Source of the DNA: Acidobacteriota bacterium
GTDB lineage: Bacteria > Acidobacteriota > Terriglobia > UBA7540
Assembly: GCA_021789565.1 (NCBI GenBank)
Contig: JAJYJL010000424.1
Location: 1-7,019 of the forward strand
Reading direction: 5' to 3'
DNA length: 7,019 nt
Program-made: the position numbers and the translations under genes
Notes under the pieces: generated by a model
Seen by the model: the letters and a program-made list of their open reading frames with translations, nothing else
Told to the model about the DNA's origin: nothing
Databases searched by the model: none
In this document: one piece after another, positions 4,828 to 7,019 of the stretch
Position numbering within the stretch: the first letter of the stretch is position 1
Layout of the letters: every line of letters begins with the position of its first letter

Positions 4828-7019
4828 TCAGTTTACGGGCATCGACGCATCACCGACAAGGACGAAAGCGGCCCAGAAAATGGGCGGCCTGTGGCCCTTC
4901 AGCTTCAGGTAGTCGAGCTTTGCCTGGCGCAGCGCGGATGCCTCATCCTCTCCCTGCCCCAAGCGAATATAAAAACGCTTCATGAGGAATTCAGTAGAGG
5001 CGTCGCCCACGGGCCACACCGATGATGCCACGGCGCGCGCGCCTGCGAACAAAAAGGCCTGGGTCAAGCCCATCGTGCCTTCCTCGCCTTCCAGTCTTCC
5101 CGTTGCGGTGTTACAGGCCGAGAGCGTCACGAGGTCCGCGTCGAGGTGAAGGCGTGTGATTTCGCGGACTTGCAGCAAGCCGTCGTCCCTCGAATGGGGA
5201 TCTCGGCCCAACACGAGCGAGTCGCGCTCGGGAAAATTCGGCACCGAGATCCCATGAACTGCGAAATGGATGATCTTGAAATCGGAGAGGGGCTCCCGCT
5301 TGAACGCCGTTTCCGTAGCATTGGTTCCCAACAAGAGTATGCTTCGTCTTGGCTCCCCGAGCGCCTTGCTGGCCGAAATCAATTCCTCCCGCGTCTCCGG
5401 AAGCGGGTAAAGTTCCGCTCCGGTTATGCCAAAGAGGCCGCTCGACACCGCGCGCATGACACCTTGGCCCGTTCTCGACGCTTTTGGTTCCATGCCGTAC
5501 GGCACGTCACCGATTCCCAGGAATGCCATCGTGGGCTTGTGCGCTACGTGACGGTTCCTGAGGAACCAAAGGACTGTTGCGGACGGAGCGTAGCTGATCA
5601 CATGAGACTCAAGAACGTATTCCCCATCGGCATTTTCGAGAGCGCCAAAGGGGATGCTGTAAAGGGGGCCGTCTGGAACGATTACCAATCGCCTCGGGCG
5701 GAAGGTCACAGGAACCGGTTTCAAGAGCAGTGCGTAAAGCTTTTTTGCCTCTCGCGCCCCGTATTTTCCTGCCGTGACGCTGGCAATATATTGAGATGTC
5801 AAGTTCTGGATTTGCTTCTCCCCAGCCGGCAATCGAATGATCATTGCGGCGTCCCGTGTCAAGGCGAGGCAGAACGAATTCGGCTCTGCAAGAACGTATT
5901 CCAGAACCACCTCATCCGGCAGAAGACTGGCCTGTGCGGCCTTCAGCGATACCGACTGCTCGGCGGCGCGACGTTGGTCCGAGGTAAGCCCCTCATCAAT
6001 GTAGCCGAGTTTTTCCTCGTCCTCCGTCAAACTTTCGAGGAGCTTTCGCCTCTCGACGGGGTCGTTTGAATTGAGCAATCCCGTTTGCAATCCGGAAATT
6101 TGCTCGCGAATGGAAGAGGCCGCCGGGTCGGAGCTTGGGTCGCTCACCCCACTTCGCATGCCGTCGAGAATCGAGCGCCCTCGGGCGCTCTCGATGGCGT
6201 CAAAAGCTTCGGTGACCTGATTCTGGCTGGCGGCCAATTCGAAATCGTCCAGGTACGTGCTGCTCATCGCGCTCAGGAGCGAACTCTGTGCATACGCGCC
6301 AGGGAAGCGAAGAAGCATCCCGCCGATAACGTCTTCCGCTCGTGCGTAGAGAGCGTGTGCTTGGTCAGTCTGTCCCGTTCTCGCGTCAAGCCCCGCCAGG
6401 GCATCCAGGGCAAAGGGCAGAAAATAGGTGTCTCCATCGCTGCGGCTGATGGCAAGACCCTGAGTGAGGGCGGCTTCTGCACCTTTCAAGTCGCCCTCAT
6501 TTTCGAGGAGTTTCGATAACATGAAGCATGAGTTCATCACCACCCGTGGCAGCCCCACCTGGGTCGCTGATCGAATCGCCTCTTTCAGGTATTGTTTGGC
6601 CTGGGCGTCCTGGTGGTTCCATGTGGCAAATTCCCCAAGGATAAGCAATTCCTGGCCTTCGTGCTCTAGCATCCCCTCCTTGCGAGCCTCAGCAAGAGTC
6701 TGCTTGATCAAGGACTGGGCCTGCGTCATCTTCCCCATCTTTGCCAGCGCTTCGGCTTTGCCTTCGTAGGCCATGAAGGGCGTGCCCACGTCGTGGTCTT
6801 TGTTCGCAATCGAGATTGCGTGGTTGAAGAAAAACATCGCCTCCGAAAACCGATAGAGCGCATTGAATCCGTTGCCAACGATCTCCAGATGACGAACCTC
6901 GGTTCCGGTGTCACCCTGGGCAACGGCGGTGAGGAGAGCTTTCCCGATCATGTGCGTTGCCCGCTTCACGTCGCCCTGTAGGAACGCCACCAGTCCCAGT
7001 TCGCCCGTGGCGCGATTCA
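4828..7019 (-). CDS. TPR-CHAT protein (caspase-like CHAT peptidase domain with TPR repeats), 5' end outside window
   Basis: The frame is open to the right edge (nine more codons, NRATGELGL, upstream of the GTG at 6990), so the start lies beyond the window. Numbering from GTG 6990, residues 1-280 are TPR-like helical repeats (for example FSEAMFFFNHAISIANK, TQAQSLIKQTLAEARK, GDLKGAEAALTQGLAISRSD), which bind protein partners or regulate the protease. A linker with ESARGRSILDGM (267-278) is typical of this class. The CHAT domain spans about 355-718: RLVIVPDGPLYSIPFGAL, SYAPSATVLWFLR, the catalytic His579 in HFAVHG, Cys626 in LSACNTATG, then GEEGTMGLTQAFLFAGARAV and the closing FWAAFVLVGDA. Both catalytic residues are present, so it is probably an active cysteine protease of the caspase/separase clan. 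The S41 peptidase gene begins five bases after its stop, so the two are very likely co-transcribed. Its substrate cannot be read from sequence. Confidence 0.92.
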   Translation of the reverse strand, partial: NRATGELGLVAFLQGDVKRATHMIGKALLTAVAQGDTGTEVRHLEIVGNGFNALYRFSEAMFFFNHAISIANKDHDVGTPFMAYEGKAEALAKMGKMTQAQSLIKQTLAEARKEGMLEHEGQELLILGEFATWNHQDAQAKQYLKEAIRSATQVGLPRVVMNSCFMLSKLLENEGDLKGAEAALTQGLAISRSDGDTYFLPFALDALAGLDARTGQTDQAHALYARAEDVIGGMLLRFPGAYAQSSLLSAMSSTYLDDFELAASQNQVTEAFDAIESARGRSILDGMRSGVSDPSSDPAASSIREQISGLQTGLLNSNDPVERRKLLESLTEDEEKLGYIDEGLTSDQRRAAEQSVSLKAAQASLLPDEVVLEYVLAEPNSFCLALTRDAAMIIRLPAGEKQIQNLTSQYIASVTAGKYGAREAKKLYALLLKPVPVTFRPRRLVIVPDGPLYSIPFGALENADGEYVLESHVISYAPSATVLWFLRNRHVAHKPTMAFLGIGDVPYGMEPKASRTGQGVMRAVSSGLFGITGAELYPLPETREELISASKALGEPRRSILLLGTNATETAFKREPLSDFKIIHFAVHGISVPNFPERDSLVLGRDPHSRDDGLLQVREITRLHLDADLVTLSACNTATGRLEGEEGTMGLTQAFLFAGARAVASSVWPVGDASTEFLMKRFYIRLGQGEDEASALRQAKLDYLKLKGHRPPIFWAAFVLVGDASMPVN

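Noticed and set aside
3700..4912. Plus-strand open frames of 204 and 238 codons (3700-4314, 4196-4912)
   Set aside because: Both are antisense to the S41 peptidase gene, whose motifs are unmistakable.
5146..6069. 307-codon plus-strand open frame
   Set aside because: It lies wholly antisense to the well-supported TPR-CHAT gene and its translation has no recognisable motif; long antisense frames are common in GC-rich genes.
1..7019. CRISPR array, tRNA, rRNA, insertion sequence or phage attachment site
   Set aside because: I saw no regularly spaced repeats, no tRNA-like cloverleaf, no transposase motif and no long terminal repeats on reading both strands.

Overview
The window is GC-rich and dense with genes. 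It has features I associate with soil Acidobacteriota: a divergent sigma-70-type factor overlapping a membrane anti-sigma-like protein, a large TPR-CHAT protein, and a multi-repeat Myb/helix-turn-helix protein. This phylum-level guess comes from gene content and composition judged by eye; no marker gene is present.

Layout from left to right. Positions 1-966 (minus) hold a gene that runs off the left edge. It encodes at least 322 residues of repeated DNA-binding-type modules: two clearly homologous ~47-residue Trp-containing repeats, a third Myb/SANT-like module, and two 38-residue helix-turn-helix repeats on either side of a Gly/Ser/Pro-rich linker. It has no stop codon in the window, so it is easily missed by an ORF search. 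Positions 967-1519 contain no convincing gene and form the divergent upstream region. Positions 1520-2140 (plus) encode a sigma-70-family factor with a clear region-4 helix-turn-helix. Its stop overlaps the start of the next gene (2137-2853, plus), a single-pass membrane protein with an HxxxCxxC zinc-type anti-sigma motif and an extracytoplasmic C-terminal domain.

The rest lies on the minus strand and converges on the sigma/anti-sigma pair. A TPR-CHAT protein runs in from beyond the right edge and ends at 4828. Five bases later begins a gene for an S41-family (C-terminal-processing/tricorn-like) peptidase with a PDZ-like segment and no signal peptide. This gene is split by an apparent one-base insertion in a CCCC run at 4360-4363, so it reads as two overlapping pieces (4181-4822 and 3616-4359). 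After a 297-base gap with promoter-like elements comes a 136-residue protein of unknown function with one N-terminal membrane helix (2908-3318).

How they may work together. The CHAT and S41 genes are tightly adjacent and encode two unrelated classes of protease, which suggests a functional pair such as a stress-responsive or defence-type protease module with the TPRs as sensor or scaffold. The small membrane protein downstream could be a partner or target. The sigma/anti-sigma pair could control the neighbourhood or itself. These links rest on gene order alone and are not demonstrated by the sequence.
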